Positions 32,599 to 45,241 of a DNA stretch of 64,000 nucleotides are shown here, piece after piece; position 1 is the first letter of the stretch, and each line of letters opens with the position of its first letter. The DNA lies in NCBI GenBank assembly GCA_000320545.1, contig ADNK01000619.1, positions 1 to 64,000 of the forward strand. Reading direction: 5' to 3'. The DNA comes from Bigelowiella natans CCMP2755 (taxonomy: Eukaryota > Cercozoa > Chlorarachniophyceae). Position numbers and translations under genes: made by a program. The notes beneath the pieces were generated by a model. The model was given only the letters and a program-made list of their open reading frames with translations, searched no databases and had not been told where the DNA came from.

Positions 32599-35500
32599 TG
32601 ATTGGATTTCAGTGTGTAAGTCATACGTTGCACCCGACGATGTTAGTGATAAACTAATGTTCTTCACTTCTTTCTCCGTCTGAATATCGGAATCATATAC
32701 CGTCAATTCATCACCAATCCGCGCATCTATAACGGTCATCATCATCAACAACATCGACATTAACTCTTCAACCGCATGCCAATATCTTACTATAACGGTT
32801 CTTCGCCGCCGCTTGATTTCGACGCCTCTGGACTGAACAAACTGATAAGAGGAAAAACGCGGAACACACGAGCAATAAAACGAAGAAATACCATGCTGCT
32901 CACCATTTAACAGAAACAGGCTGACTTCTAATTTACAAAGATTTGTTACATCTCATACCGGTAAGTAACACAACTAATAGTGCTATTGGTCTCTACCACA
33001 ACACCACCACTACCATGACATCCTACAACTACATATCATTCGAATGCCGGACTATATGAACGGGGCTATCTAGAGCTTTCAACATTATCATTATCATTGT
33101 CATCATCATAATCATACACGCTCCTCACCCTACGAAATATTTCCCTTGTGACTGAATCCGGAAATATCTTCTCGATATCATAGTCTTCTTGCTGTATAGT
33201 AGTAGAGAAAAAGACATTTTCATCATCGTTATCATCATCATTTAGTGGTTCAGAAATTCATGGTGATGCTCGTACTCACCTAAAAATGGCTTTCGATCAA
33301 ATCATATACATATGCTACCTCGCTCACAGCTTTCTTGCATTGTCGGCACATATGAGGCACCCATTTTCCCCAATCATCAGCAAAACCTTCCATCGTTTGA
33401 AGCATCTTGTCTTTCCTGCAGGAGGAGCAATCACGGTAAGGAAGAAGGAGGAGGAGGAGAAGAGGAAGGAGGAGAAATTAGCTGAGAAAAGGAGATATCG
33501 AGATATAACGAGAAGAAGAAGAAGAAGAAGAAGAAGAAGAAGAAGATGACGTAGATGATGATAATGACGAATGATCGACGATTCTAATTTAAAATTCGGA
33601 TATGTGAGCAGCAGCACGTTGAAGCAGGTAGCACTTACGTCGTTTGTGGGATCTTTTCGTCTTTCTTATATTTGTTGTACAGAGAGACGACTACTTGATC
33701 GAATGTCATCAGATCTAGAAGGCTCTAGAAAGAGGAATAGCAGAAGAAGAACAAGAACAAGAACAAGGAGAAAAAGGAGAAGAATAAGATCACACTTGTC
33801 CCCAAGTATTGATGTTACCTAGAATAACACCAAAGGGCCTATTTGTTTTTGCATCTTCTTCCCATTATTATTGCCATCGTTATCATCATCATCATCATCA
33901 TCATCACAGTCACTACGTTATCATGGCGAACTCTGAACAAATCTCCTTTCCGACACAGTACGCTCTCCCATACCTGATCAACAAGGTAAGAACAAATATC
34001 ATTCATTTTTACTCTATTACTCTCCTTTCTGCACCGACGACAACCATACTTTATACTTGGATTAAAGCAGCTAGAGACTACTACACGAGGACCGGATGAT
34101 AATGATGATGGTGATGATGATACAGCGAAGAGCAGCAGGCAGGTACGGTGTTGCCTCTACCGTTGCTACTGCTACTGCTACTGCAACCTTTCTCTCTGTG
34201 CTACTCCTCTACTACTTACTACATACGTCTGTCATAATGTCCTCCATTCCTCCTGCGATGTATGCGAGCCGGAAAACCTGATTCATCATTACCATATAGC
34301 ATTTTTTGCAGCATCTAAACATTAGAAAGCACACAAATGCGGGCGTGATCATACTACAGTTGTCTTCTCGCCTACATCACGTCATAGTTGTCGTAGTGAA
34401 ATACCTCCTGCGGAACTGAAACCAATGAATAGAAGTTGCTCCTCCAAAAGTCGATATACTTCTGTTCCGTCCTGTTATTCCAACCCTAAACACACACGCA
34501 CGCACGCACGCACACACACATAGGCACATACTGTATTTTTGGGAAGGAAAGAGGTGTTGTGCTTCTGCATGCTGCATTTACAATAAATACGAATAAGAAG
34601 AAAGAAAGGGGAAATAAAGGAAGAAGATGAGTGAGACGTTGGTAGAGATTGTAAGCTGCAGGTTCATACCAATCTTTCCATGAACGAATGGACACCTGAA
34701 AGAGTAGCGGAATTCAATATTTCGCCATTACTATTATTGTTGTTATAATCATATTTGTAATTATTATTTTTATTTCTACAATATTATCTGTGTGTCTGTG
34801 TGTGTGTGTTACTGATCTATTTGTGTTTGGGTGGTCATCTTCGATTCATTTTTTCTTCTCATCACCCGCATAGACGTTCAGATTATCGTAATCGAGTCGA
34901 TGTCTCTCGTTGCATAGCGTATCTGCTATGATACATATCACCCTTGCCAACTAATTGAATTGTTAGATGGGTTGTCGTGTTAGTATTGTGATCACACATA
35001 GATATCACCTCACGGCACTATATTGCATCGCTTCGAATCAACTATTCCATTAACATTTTGGGAAGACGATGACAAACGACAACGACGGCATTATCCTGCA
35101 CATGGGGAAGTGGCAACAACAAAAGCAAGAAAGTGTATATCAGTAAAGTGGCGATCTTGGTACCTGAGATGGAGCTCCTTCCATTATCACTTCAATCGGG
35201 TTATACTGCTCTCTTCTCATTATGAAAGCAGCAGGATTGCTAGTAGCCTCCGCGTATTGGTCCAGCTCGAGCTGCCTCGTAACCTTTTTCCCACCACCAA
35301 TGATTAAATATACACATATATAGATGTGCACATATATTAATATTTTTTTTTATATATTTATATAAAATAAATATATGTATATGCTGTATATGTTCGTTGG
35401 TTTTTCTTGTTCTCTTTTGTGTTACACACACACTCCGGGTTGATTGGAAGCTTGGTTGTCGTGTGCAGGTATGTCGCTGTCATTCCGACAGTGCTTACGG

Positions 35501-35682
35501 TGTAAAGTGCTTTTCTGACTCCCTGCATCGTTGTGTTCGGGCTTATTCCCAGAATCTGATGGGGGTGGGTAGTATATATTTCATTCTTTCATTAGCACCA
35601 TCATCGACAGCATATACTACTACTGTGCGTCGTCGAGGTAGAAAAGGAGAGGTCGACGATTCTCCGATCATTGTGATAGCAT

Positions 35683-35718
<36 letters not shown>

Positions 35719-36527
35719 GCAGCAGCAGCAGCCGAGTGCTTTACTGTCTGTGCTCACTGACGTCGTACAAATTGACAGATTCCAGAAACTTCTCAACGCG
35801 GGATATTTGATATATGCCGTTCTTCGAGCATCTTTCAAAAATCACATCCTCGTCGTAGTCAAGAGGGTTGTCATCACCTCCCCCCCCCGCTGCATCTAAC
35901 CCCCCCTGGCCTTCTTCAATGGCACCGTCACAGACGAATTGACTGTTTGGTGGCTCTTCCTCGTCATCATCGACGTTCCTTTCTTTTTCTTCAATCTCCT
36001 CTGGTAGGCACTCAGAGAGAGTTCGGATGGAAAGAAATGCCTGGATAGCAGCCATCAACATTATGGCATATTTATAACATCGTGCTGAATCAACGACGTG
36101 CCAACATACGAACGACAATGGTGGTGGTACATATGGGGGTGGGAAGCCTTGGTGATGATGATAATTACTATTCAGCGGCAGTAGGTGCACTAGTTGTAGC
36201 AGAGGAAGAGGAAGGAAGAAGAAGGAGAAGAAAAAGAAGAAGAAAATGAAGGAAGAAAAATAGTGCACTACTTAACAACAACTATAAATTTTCTACTGCT
36301 CTAATACTAATACTACTACTATCATCACCATCACCATCGTCAAGTATTGATGACGCCATTTTCCCTACCTGTGTTGCATTGAACGAGCGAGCAAGCCGCA
36401 GCTCTGTGTTCCAATGAGGAGGTATCTCAGGGATGTTATAATCGGAATCTGAGGAGAATGGCTCTAGTCTCACTCCAGGCCCCCCTCCATCGGTACTGAC
36501 ACTCACTGAGAGATAGAGGGAGAGATG

Positions 36528-36558
<31 letters not shown>

Positions 36559-38253
36559 GTATATTGTTAATTCGGTTATGATAATAATAATGATAATAAT
36601 AATAAGAATAATAGGGTAGGGCGATAAGAAGCTTCTGCATGACTGACGTGAAGAAACGATGATGGTTGATGAGGAGAATTACACCATCTAAAAGAGAAAT
36701 AGGTGTAGAGGAGGCAAAGAATAGCGTAGATAGATAGTAGGAGGGTATTTGACTGGCATACTCATACATACATACTCATACATGCATACTCATACATGCA
36801 TACATACATACATACATTGCTGTTGGTCTGGATCTGTGGAGGGATCTTGATAGAGCTCGCCTCGTCTATCATCAAACACACTTATTCAGCCGTTGATTGA
36901 GGTACTACCACCACACAGCTAAGACGACGACGACGACAACTACTACTACAACAACAACTACTACTACTACTACTACAAACTACAGCTCCCAGTATGTTTG
37001 CCTAGTGTCAAAGATAAGTTGGTAATACTACAACTACTACTACTACTACTACTACTACTACAGCAATAATATAACACATCATGTGTTTGTTCCTATGCAG
37101 ACGTGCAAATATGACAGCGACTGCCTCTATGAATAAACAGCGCAGTTACTCCAAATCCCACCTCTTGACTTGCAACTTCCTGAAATTCGGAATTTTTCTC
37201 GCAGGTTCCCGCTGCGAGTAAGGACGGCAGAGTCCAAGAGCTGTTGCTCCTTCAGGCGGACACACCTTTCGAAGAGGCCTTTGAATCCACGATAGAATAT
37301 CGAACCGAAACTTGTCACGACACCCGGGCACTCCTGCAAAGCCCCGTCCTGTGAAACACAGCAATGATTAGAACAGGATTAACTGGAAGCGGTCTTCCAT
37401 TCTTTCGCAATGCCTGTGTCATTATATCCTTGGAGAGCATCGTTGGCCTGCATCGACGAGCGTAGATAACGGCGTTCCGGGTAACAGTTGATGAAAATGC
37501 TTATGAGAATAAAGGAGGCCAGGGGAAGGAGCCCAGCTGGCCTTCGGCAAGGAGCCATTCCCTTCCTCCTCCTCCCCGATACCCGATCAATGATGGTTTT
37601 AACATCGTCTATTAGGAAAGATTTAACCCATAAAACATCTGAATATTGCCTCACCTAGAAAACAAGAAATAATGTTCTCGCAGTGAATAATCTAGACAAA
37701 AATTAATGCTTAATATTTCCAAGTGAAGCCTCTACTACTCCCTCCTCCCCCCCCCTGCGCCTGCTCCGTCACATCATATTCGTTCCTCTTCGGAACCTCT
37801 CGTTACTATTGCAGATGGTGCTCTCTTCACCAACCCGCCAAGTCGATGGAGCTTAGTTCGTAGCAGCATCCTGAGATAATCGTCTCTTTAGTGTCGTCGT
37901 CGTCGTCGTCGCGTCGTCGCCATTATCTTGCACGCATCCGGTTGCAGCCGTTGCTTAGCTGCTTTGATTGAACCCATCATTTCCGTCATCGGGAATACCC
38001 GGGAGGAATTCTGGCAGAGGAGGCGGCGGCGGCGACGACGACGACTATGGAGGGTGTATTTTGCGCTGGCTACACTGCTCTTTGCGGCGTACTCATCGGC
38101 CAGAAACAACGGGGCATTACGGTAATCAACTGTCCTCTTTCCTGCATGGGTATGCTTGCTGGGATTAACTCCTCCAGAACTTATTAGTATTTGTTTTCTG
38201 TTGTCAAAGATCATCGCTCCGACGAGAAGAGAGCCAACTGCAGCAGCTGGACC
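32105..38253 (-). CDS. large multi-exon gene of unknown function
   Basis: At least sixteen exons. The 3' ten join in phase: 34405-34485, 34227-34277, 33917-33973, 33639-33724, 33319-33415, 33129-33191, 32791-32841, 32627-32763 and 32105-32390 (stop), preceded by 34638-34695, whose link is unresolved. Upstream exons: 35164-35283, a 36040 exon, 36369-36505, about 37165-37355, about 37384-37640, one at 38010 and 38074-38253. Readable parts include a hydrophobic segment (GLLPLASFILISIFINC), RSWKDWYEPAAYNLYQ, FWRSNFYSLVSVPQE, VFRLAYIAGGMEDIMTD, VWESVLCRKGDLFR and a CxxC part (WVPHMCRQCKKAVSE). A basic RRRRTVI run and a charged C-terminus with PARRRKSSHRSKK follow. No family was recognised. The start was not found, and two genes might be merged around 34.6 kb. 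GA, GT and GAA repeats sit in its introns. Confidence 0.55.
32562..32595. repeat. GA microsatellite in intron
   Basis: It lies between the last two exons (32390 and 32627) of the unknown gene. Confidence 0.9.
35683..35717. repeat. GT microsatellite
   Basis: It is downstream of the acidic exon that starts at 36040, within the following intron. Confidence 0.9.
36525..36557. repeat. GA/CT microsatellite before an acceptor
   Basis: On the minus strand this is a CT run just upstream of the acceptor at 36506, so it serves as the pyrimidine tract. Confidence 0.85.
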
Positions 38254-38397
38254 CTGAGGAGAGAGGAGGAGGAGGCACAATCTCAGAACAATGGTCGGTA
38301 GTACTTGTTGCCGTATGCATGCATATATTTATATATGAAAACAAGTCTTTGGACGGCTATACCTTGACCGATAAAATTTGGCATGTGAAATAGGAAG

Positions 38398-39842
38398 AGT
38401 GCCGGTGGCAGCAGCAACGCAATAGAAGGGGTCAATTTCAGCCCACATGAACGACTTAATTTGGATGAAAAGTACCTCGACGAAGAGAAGCAGCTAGATT
38501 TAAAAAAGATAGTAAGTTATAGTAGTGATGAGAACAAGGAGGCGGCACTCGCTGTGAAAGATGATAAAAAGCGTCAAAGTGGCTCTGGTGAAGGGGGGCG
38601 TTCAAGCGATCTTGAAAATTTTGCCGGTATCCAAGGAACGAAGCGTCTTAACGTTCCGAGGATGAAAATAGGAGGAAGTAGCTGCGAAAGGGGAGAAGAC
38701 GATGATTCTGGCACTTATTCCCCATTTCCAGAAGATAAAATTAACGAAAACTTGCGGCAACAAATGCTGAGACGAAGGGGCAAAACTGTCGCACCTGCTC
38801 AGGTTGGTGATTCGATATGCTGATGGTGGTAACAAGCATGATGCTGGCCTCTACTTCAACGTGAGGGAGGAGAACTATTGAAGAAAAGAATATAAGTTTA
38901 TTGGAAAGGAAGAATTATCAAACCGCTTGATAATCCAAGGCCAATTTATTCCACAACTATTATTGTATCGATAAAAGCAGTGCATATTTGCTTCAATCCT
39001 CAAACATGCTTTTCCCTATCATCTTTATTCACAGACACCACCGTACGCACAACTTCCACTAATAATAAAATGCTTCTAAGTTATTTTAATTATCACAGAA
39101 GGAGGGTCGACTTGCGTTTGAAGATAGAAGAAACGAGCAGCTCAAAGATCGGTTGCAACCTTGGGATGATGCGAGCAGCAACGATAATGACGATGAAGAC
39201 GAGGACGACACAGATCATAATAATAGAAACTCTGGACGGCGAAGGATACTGCGACGGCGGCGGCGGCGGCGACGACGACATATGGATGGCCTTGATCCTG
39301 ATCTTCTCGTCAACGCTGATGGAGGCATTTCCACAGGAAATCGCAATGACGACGAAGATGAAAATGATAATGATTCTCAGCAGTCGGTACAAAGCACTTT
39401 CCGGAACTTCAATCCAACCACTGACTTTTATTGCTTCTGTTTGCTTGGACAGAATAGCGAGAACAATTCTGAAGACTCTGGAATGATTCGCTATGTGAAT
39501 GGGGATGGGCAGCTGGGAAATATGTTTACTGCAGGCAACCATGAGGATGTGACCTCTGATGACTTGACACTTTTTCTCACTGATGACCCTAAGAACCCCG
39601 AGAAAAGGCTTCCAGTAGAGGCAGGAAAGAGAGAGACCATAGATGGCGTCACAGTGACATTACCGCGGAGAGGAGCTGGAGATGGTGAAGATGGCGACGA
39701 TAATGGTGGCCGGAAAAGGTCCCAACGCGGCAGAAAGATGGACGGGGAACTTACTAAAGCTGAAAAGGCAGCGCGAAGACTGAAGGGAGTGGGCTTGACC
39801 ATCCTTTCTGGTGATTCCAGCTCATCAATTCTAAAGCTTTAG
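38398..39842 (+). CDS. acidic, low-complexity protein of unknown function
   Basis: Three exons join in phase: 38398-38802, 39099-39386 and 39453-39842 (stop). The protein starts with a charged segment (FSPHERLNLDEKYLDEEKQ), has LRQQMLRRRGKT and an Asp/Asn-rich centre, and ends with a basic helix (TKAEKAARRLKGVG). The C-terminal half contains DLTLFLTDDPKNPEKRLPVE, the only part that looks folded. The exon 1 acceptor (38397) implies an upstream start that was not found; it would lie close to or inside the 5' end of the divergent unknown gene. The intron 39387-39452 is 66 nt, divisible by three and free of stops, so a retained-intron form would add 22 residues. Nuclear or RNA-related roles would be guesswork. 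Confidence 0.6.
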
Positions 39843-40703
39843 CAAGGTGCTTATATCATCCACAACCCGGTTTCCACATCAAAAGAATTTCAAGCACTGT
39901 GGCACCTCTAAAGGCCGTGCACTAGTCACCACAGCCACGATACGTTTAAGGTTGTGACTTCAATCATAATCCACAGGCCTCAAAACTAGTTGCGCACATT
40001 GTAACAACTTGCAAATCGATCATTGTCTTGCTCAAATTAACCGCATCATGATTGTTTTCACATGTCAGTGATGACCTGCGCTTCGTGTATCACCCGTGAC
40101 ATCATCCGTATCATTGCAGCGTATCACAGCAAGCGCAAACGACGCACATCATCGCTGCAACTGGTGTAACATCTTATTTGCATTGGATGTTGGGGTCGTT
40201 GTCCAAATCCGCTGATCGAGGGCATCCTGAAGAGTGCAGGATGAACATGCAGTCTCCACAGTCAGATCCAAATAGACACGCCGTGTGCAACCGAGCTCAG
40301 CGAGGCACGCAGGAGCTCAGACAAAGCAGGGTGATGAAAGTGTAGCTGTGGAGCTTTAGAATTTCATGCTCGAGCGCGCAGCATGCTAGCATGCCTAGAT
40401 CTAGAGATGTGCGCGAACACAGTTTGAGCGTCACGTTCATGTTGGCTTCAATGAACACCAGATCAAAGTGCAAGGTTGAATGTGCGATGCGCAAGGGCGA
40501 AGTGAGTGGCTGCTGTCACAGAGTGTGTTGACCAATGGACACGTTTCAGATGTCCAATGCACCTGAATGAATGAATGTGAATGAACGAAGCAGTTCCATG
40601 GGAGCGGTGCACTTGCACATCTTGTCGGCGGCGCGGTTGGCTAGTTGGGCGTCCAAGGCGGTGCACAGTCGGTCAAGAGGAAATTGAGAAGAAGAAGAAG
40701 AAG

Positions 40704-40734
<31 letters not shown>

Positions 40735-41678
40735 GCCTTTTGCAAAGCGAAAGGTGAACACGCCAACCAATTGTCGCAATCCCAACAGTCAAACCAAGAC
40801 GATGTCACGGGAAGATCAGCGTCCGGCCATCGCAAGGCAACGGTGTCCACAAACAGACGACCCGGGGGACACGAGCTGACGTCCGCCAGCATCAGTGTCT
40901 GTGCACGTGTCAGTGTCACACGAGGATTGTCTGTGCGAGCTCCGGCGACGAAAAGCAAAAGCACCACACTGCCAGACACAAGCCAACGCGCCGTCCATCT
41001 CCGCGTGGCGTGCACCAAGAAAAAAAATGGAAGCAGTGCAAGCACGCGTCATCACGCGATGCATTGCAACAGCTCATTTGATGAGGCTCGGCGATGGCTC
41101 CCTCAGGGCCCTTCAGTTTTGCTTTTTTCTTCACTACGCCAGATGATCATCCAGAAGAGAACAGGGTGCTTCATCGCAAAACGTTGGCAATGAACGTCGG
41201 TCAAGACAAGACAACCTCCAGGACAAGGTACCCCATGCACCGATGTGATCGTGTCGCAAAAAGCAAAAAAGCCTGACTAAAAAGTTGTTCCAGACGCAAT
41301 AAGTCTCATTGACTGCGGTGTTCTGGTGTGTTGTTTTGGTAGAAAATAGGTAAGTTTAAGGTTGATCCCAGTACTAAATGGTTCAGAATGATAAGAGGAG
41401 CGAAGAAGAAAGGAAAAAAAGGAAAAAGAAGGAGAAAAAGGAACAGGAGTACTCGGAGTTTTTTTTTGTGTCTGAGATCATTCAGGAGTGAGAGCAGAAC
41501 AAATCACTCACCAAAGACAGACAACCAAACCTGGTCTCAGCCTGCCACCCCCCTCTGTCTAATACATTCCTCATCTTCCCCCGTCCTCTGCTGATTCATG
41601 AAATGTGCTATTGCACTTTTCTGTACGCCGGAAAATTTGGTGTTGACGTGATTTGCATGTGTGTGTTAGTAAACTAAG
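39843..41678. other. spacer with GC-richer, CATG/TGCA-rich segment
   Basis: ORFs are open on both strands at 40640-41190, but this reflects few stop codons and a GAA repeat (40690-40733), not a recognised protein. 39880-40640 is rich in TGCA, CATG and CGCA words. Confidence 0.45.
40690..40733. repeat. GAA microsatellite
   Basis: About 44 bases of GAA/AAG repeat in the spacer. Confidence 0.95.
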
Positions 41679-43155
41679 ATGGACTCAAAGGCAGCAAAGA
41701 AGGTTGCGGAATTTCTACAATCCAAACTGAAGGTGTGACATATCGTGTCTAGCAAAATCTGGAATCATTGGTGGTGATCAATCAATGATGACAGTGATTC
41801 ATTGTCGGTTGGTTTGAAATAGATCTAGAAATATCTTTTTCTTCTCCCTCGCTCATATCATCAGCATCAGCATCAGCATCAGCATCAGCATCAGCAGCAG
41901 CAGTAGCATTACATAATCCTCATCATCACCGTGGTTATTTCCATTAGGATAGCGGTGATATTGATGTTGCTATAGTGTGCGGTTCCGGACTTAGCCATCT
42001 CAGTGAAGCGCTCGAAAAGCCTATCCACATCAAGTAAATCACAACTAAACTGCTGCACCCTCACTGGAGGTAGTCTGCATGGAATAATACTGGTTTCTGA
42101 TACCAATGTTTCTTGTTCTTTTGCTTTTGTCTTCGTCTTTACGAAGGTATGCTGATATTCCCGGGTTTCCAGTTCCATCAGTCGCAGGGCACAAGGCGGT
42201 AGGAGATAGATGATCATATTTAAATCATTACTCAGGATATTGTGTGGACTTTCCCTACACTTTTCAATCTAACACATCACAGAAAACGCATGATGAAGCA
42301 CTTATTATGCGGACATATTAATTATTCCTCTGGTGGCTGATTAGGAGCTCGTATTCGGTTTCTTCGGGAAGAAGGTGGGTATATAGATTTAGCAACAAGG
42401 GGGGGGGGGAAGAGGAGGATGCGAGTTTATATACATCAGCAAAGCTGAATAAAATCTGATTGATAAAATCTTGGTTCTCTGCGGTTCCACAGAGGGTTGT
42501 TTGTATGCGAGGGCGTTTTCACACATATGAAGGATACGATATCCAAAGGTCATTTTGAAAATAATTGTGTATAATGATGAACGTTATTATATTTTACAAT
42601 AATAGTAGCCGAGAGTAAGACCGCCTAATCCCATGCCCAACCTCCCTTTTCTTCTTCATCCAGCACGCACCAAAACATCCATCATAACCTGCTGCTCTCT
42701 CTAACGTTAGGACGGCTCTTCCAATTGCTGCTTTCAAGTATCTTGGTAATAAATAGCTTCTTGTCGCACATTGCATTTGTTGGGCTGTGTTTGGTAGTGT
42801 GTTCGTGGCCGATAGGAGGAAGGTTAGGCTAGAAAATATGCATTTATGAGATATATAGATATTATATATAGAACTATTTATATATATATGTATGTATATT
42901 GTACAGAATTGATAAACATTAATAGGGGTGAAAATACTGGTTGTGACGAATGCTTCTGGTGGTTTGAACCCTGAATATGAGGTGATAGAACGATGATGAT
43001 TGATGATGATGGTGATGATGACGGTGGTGGTGGTAGTGGTAGAAATGCCAGCGCTTTTGATGATTTATGGTGATGACCAAGTGGGGAAACACTTGTAGCG
43101 GTAGTTGTAGTAGAGTATGGCCGTTTGTCACTGTATATTGGATATAAAAGGTTGC

Positions 43156-43193
<38 letters not shown>

Positions 43194-45135
43194 CCATCAC
43201 CATCACTTAGCAATTGTTTGATGATCGATCTTGATTGGCCTTAGGTGGGCGATTTTATGGTGATCCAAGACCATCTGAATCTTCCTGGATTGGCCGGAAA
43301 GCACCCTCTTGTTGGTAGGTGCTAGCAGTGGTGTTAGATGCCGTTACGTGCATACATATGCGACATCTTAATTTCGTCTTTAGCGATCTGAAGCTTCGCT
43401 GCTGCTCAGGATGACCGAATTAACAGATCTACCATCATTCTTCTTCCTCCCCACCGCCATCACCATATTTTTCCTTCTTCTTCTCCTTCTTCTAAGCTAT
43501 TATCCTGCTTATGCTCACTTGGTATCAGGCGAGAATGATAAGGAGTTAGGACCACGATTCCCCGCAATGTCAGATTGCTACTATGGGCCTCTACGAAGAT
43601 TTGCTCTCCAGGTGATGAGGAAGTACATGAGATGACGATTGCTTTGTTTCTCCGTTCTGCCTACAAAGTCCCACCACCGTGTTCCAACAATTGTAAAAAC
43701 ACAACTTCTTCTTAGGTCGGCAGCCGTTTGGGATTGGGAAATAGGATGAGAACAGGCACATACGTGTTTGTCAGTGGTAATGAAACCTCCTTAACACCAC
43801 CACCACCACCACCACCACCACCACCACCACCATTACTGCTGCTGCTACTACCTACCAGCTGAGTTATCCAGTTGGAATCGTGCACTTAGCACGTCAGCGA
43901 CGACGTTATAGTATTAACATTTGCAGCAGCACCACCAGGAGCAGCTACAACACAACAATACGATGATGATAGCAGTCAAAACACATCTTTCCTCCTCTTC
44001 CTCCCCTTCCTCAGGCCCTAGCTACGAAACGGGTGCAGAGTCGCATTTCCTTTACAACTCAGGTAGAAGTAGTTGTAGTAGTAGGAGAAGATCTTCTTTT
44101 GTGAGTAGTAATGAGTGGCATACGGGAGATTTGCCGTGGTAACACCTCTCTTTCCTCCTCCTCCTCCTCCTTCATCATCATCATCATCATCATCATCGTC
44201 ATCTTTTTGAATCGACAGGAGCTGACGCAGTCGGCATGTCAACAGTACCTGAGACCCTAGTTGCTCACTATTGTGGATTGAAGGTACTAATGGTCGTACC
44301 AGCAGCAGCAGTACTAGTAGTAGTAGTAGTAATAAGTAGCATGAAAATCATCATCATCATCATCATCAAGAAGGATGTTGTTGTTGCTGCTCCTACTGCT
44401 GCTGCTGCTGCTGCTGCTGTCTCTCTGAAAAGGTTCTCGGTGTGTCGCTGATTACAAACAAATCCGTCATTGATCCTGATAATGCAAAAGTGGCTACTCA
44501 TGAAGAGGTGAAAAGCAGCTGCGACACATATTGCCACCATGCACACTTACACATAGATACGTAACAAAAGAGCCCGTGCTACGACCTTTTGCTTGTTGTC
44601 TCTGCGTTGTCATCATTAAAGCTGGAATATGATGAACTTGATGATGATAATGATGATGATGGTTGGTAAACAATTGGTTGTTCTGTTCAGTTATTCTGAT
44701 AACATCTCTCTTTGCATGCCACAAAACCAATATACGACGTATGCGTGTTTAGGTTCTTGGAGCAACCGGAGGCGAAAATCAGGAGAAAATGCAGGTAGTT
44801 GGCAGCTGCTGCTGTTGGGGGTGGTAATGGTGGCATGCGAACTCAATTGCTCTATTATTGTATTATTATCATGGGGAAGCGTCATAGCTATCATGGAAGA
44901 TGATGATGGTGATGATGATGGTGACGTGTTTTTTCCTCTTCTTCTTCTTCCATTGATTATTTAGATGCTGATCAAGACCATTATTAAGGACTTCGATATT
45001 GATGGTCAGTTCAAAATATATACATGTACTTTCGGCTGATGTGGGAAAGGCATCATCAATCCTTACTTTATTGTATGTTGTACAAGCCAATATCGATACA
45101 CGTAAAGTATTATATTCGAATGTGTATGTGTAAAT

Positions 45136-45177
<42 letters not shown>

Positions 45178-45241
45178 AGCAAAGGAACAAATTCCTCCTA
45201 CCGCAATTCAAAGCAGAGCCGGTAGCAGCAGCAGCAGCTAA
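41679..45241 (+). CDS. purine nucleoside phosphorylase, 16 exons
   Basis: This enzyme splits purine nucleosides with phosphate into base and ribose 1-phosphate (purine salvage, cytosol). Sixteen exons join in one phase to 304 residues (human PNP 289): 41679-41732, 41948-42033, 42147-42198, 42345-42374, 42493-42548, 42711-42745, 42926-42981, 43245-43314, 43529-43611, 43716-43776, 44015-44062, 44219-44283, 44433-44507, 44753-44794, 44965-45004 and 45180-45241. Family signatures: VAIVCGSGL (phosphate loop), GHKAELVFG, GRFHTYEGY (His of the active site), VTNASGGLNPEYEVGD, DHLNLPGLAGKHPL, RFPAMSD, GPSYETGAE (substrate Glu), GADAVGMSTVPE, SLITNKS (substrate Asn) and THEE (His). The trimeric-PNP Glu/Asn/His set indicates 6-oxopurine use. 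The final exon and its poly-Ser tail are weaker, since 44965 could also read through to a stop at 45039. Introns are filled with CAG-, CAT-, CAC- and GT-type repeats. Confidence 0.95.
41861..41905. repeat. CATCAG hexamer and CAG repeats in PNP intron 1
   Basis: Repeats of ATCAGC pass into CAGCAGCAG inside the intron 41733-41947. Confidence 0.9.
43157..43205. repeat. CAT microsatellite in PNP intron
   Basis: It lies in the intron 42982-43244. Confidence 0.95.
43795..43831. repeat. CAC/ACC microsatellite in PNP intron
   Basis: It lies in the intron 43777-44014, 18 bases after the donor. Confidence 0.95.
45137..45175. repeat. TG microsatellite before the last PNP acceptor
   Basis: The repeat ends four bases before the TTTAG acceptor at 45179. 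A UG-rich run here would be expected to affect splicing of the last exon. Confidence 0.9.

Noticed and set aside
33922-33984. Plus-strand exon starting MANSEQISFPTQYALPYL with a good GT donor
   Set aside because: It is antisense to the minus-strand exon 33917-33973, which joins in phase with exons on both sides; the plus-strand reading leads to no further consistent exons.
38380-38450. Minus-strand hydrophobic segment LLLPPALFLFHM
   Set aside because: It overlaps the better plus-strand exon 38398-38802, and its donor phase does not match the exon at 38253.
40641-41193. Overlapping ORFs of 134 and 182 codons on opposite strands
   Set aside because: Both run through a GAA repeat and a region poor in stops; neither has a recognisable motif or splice partners.
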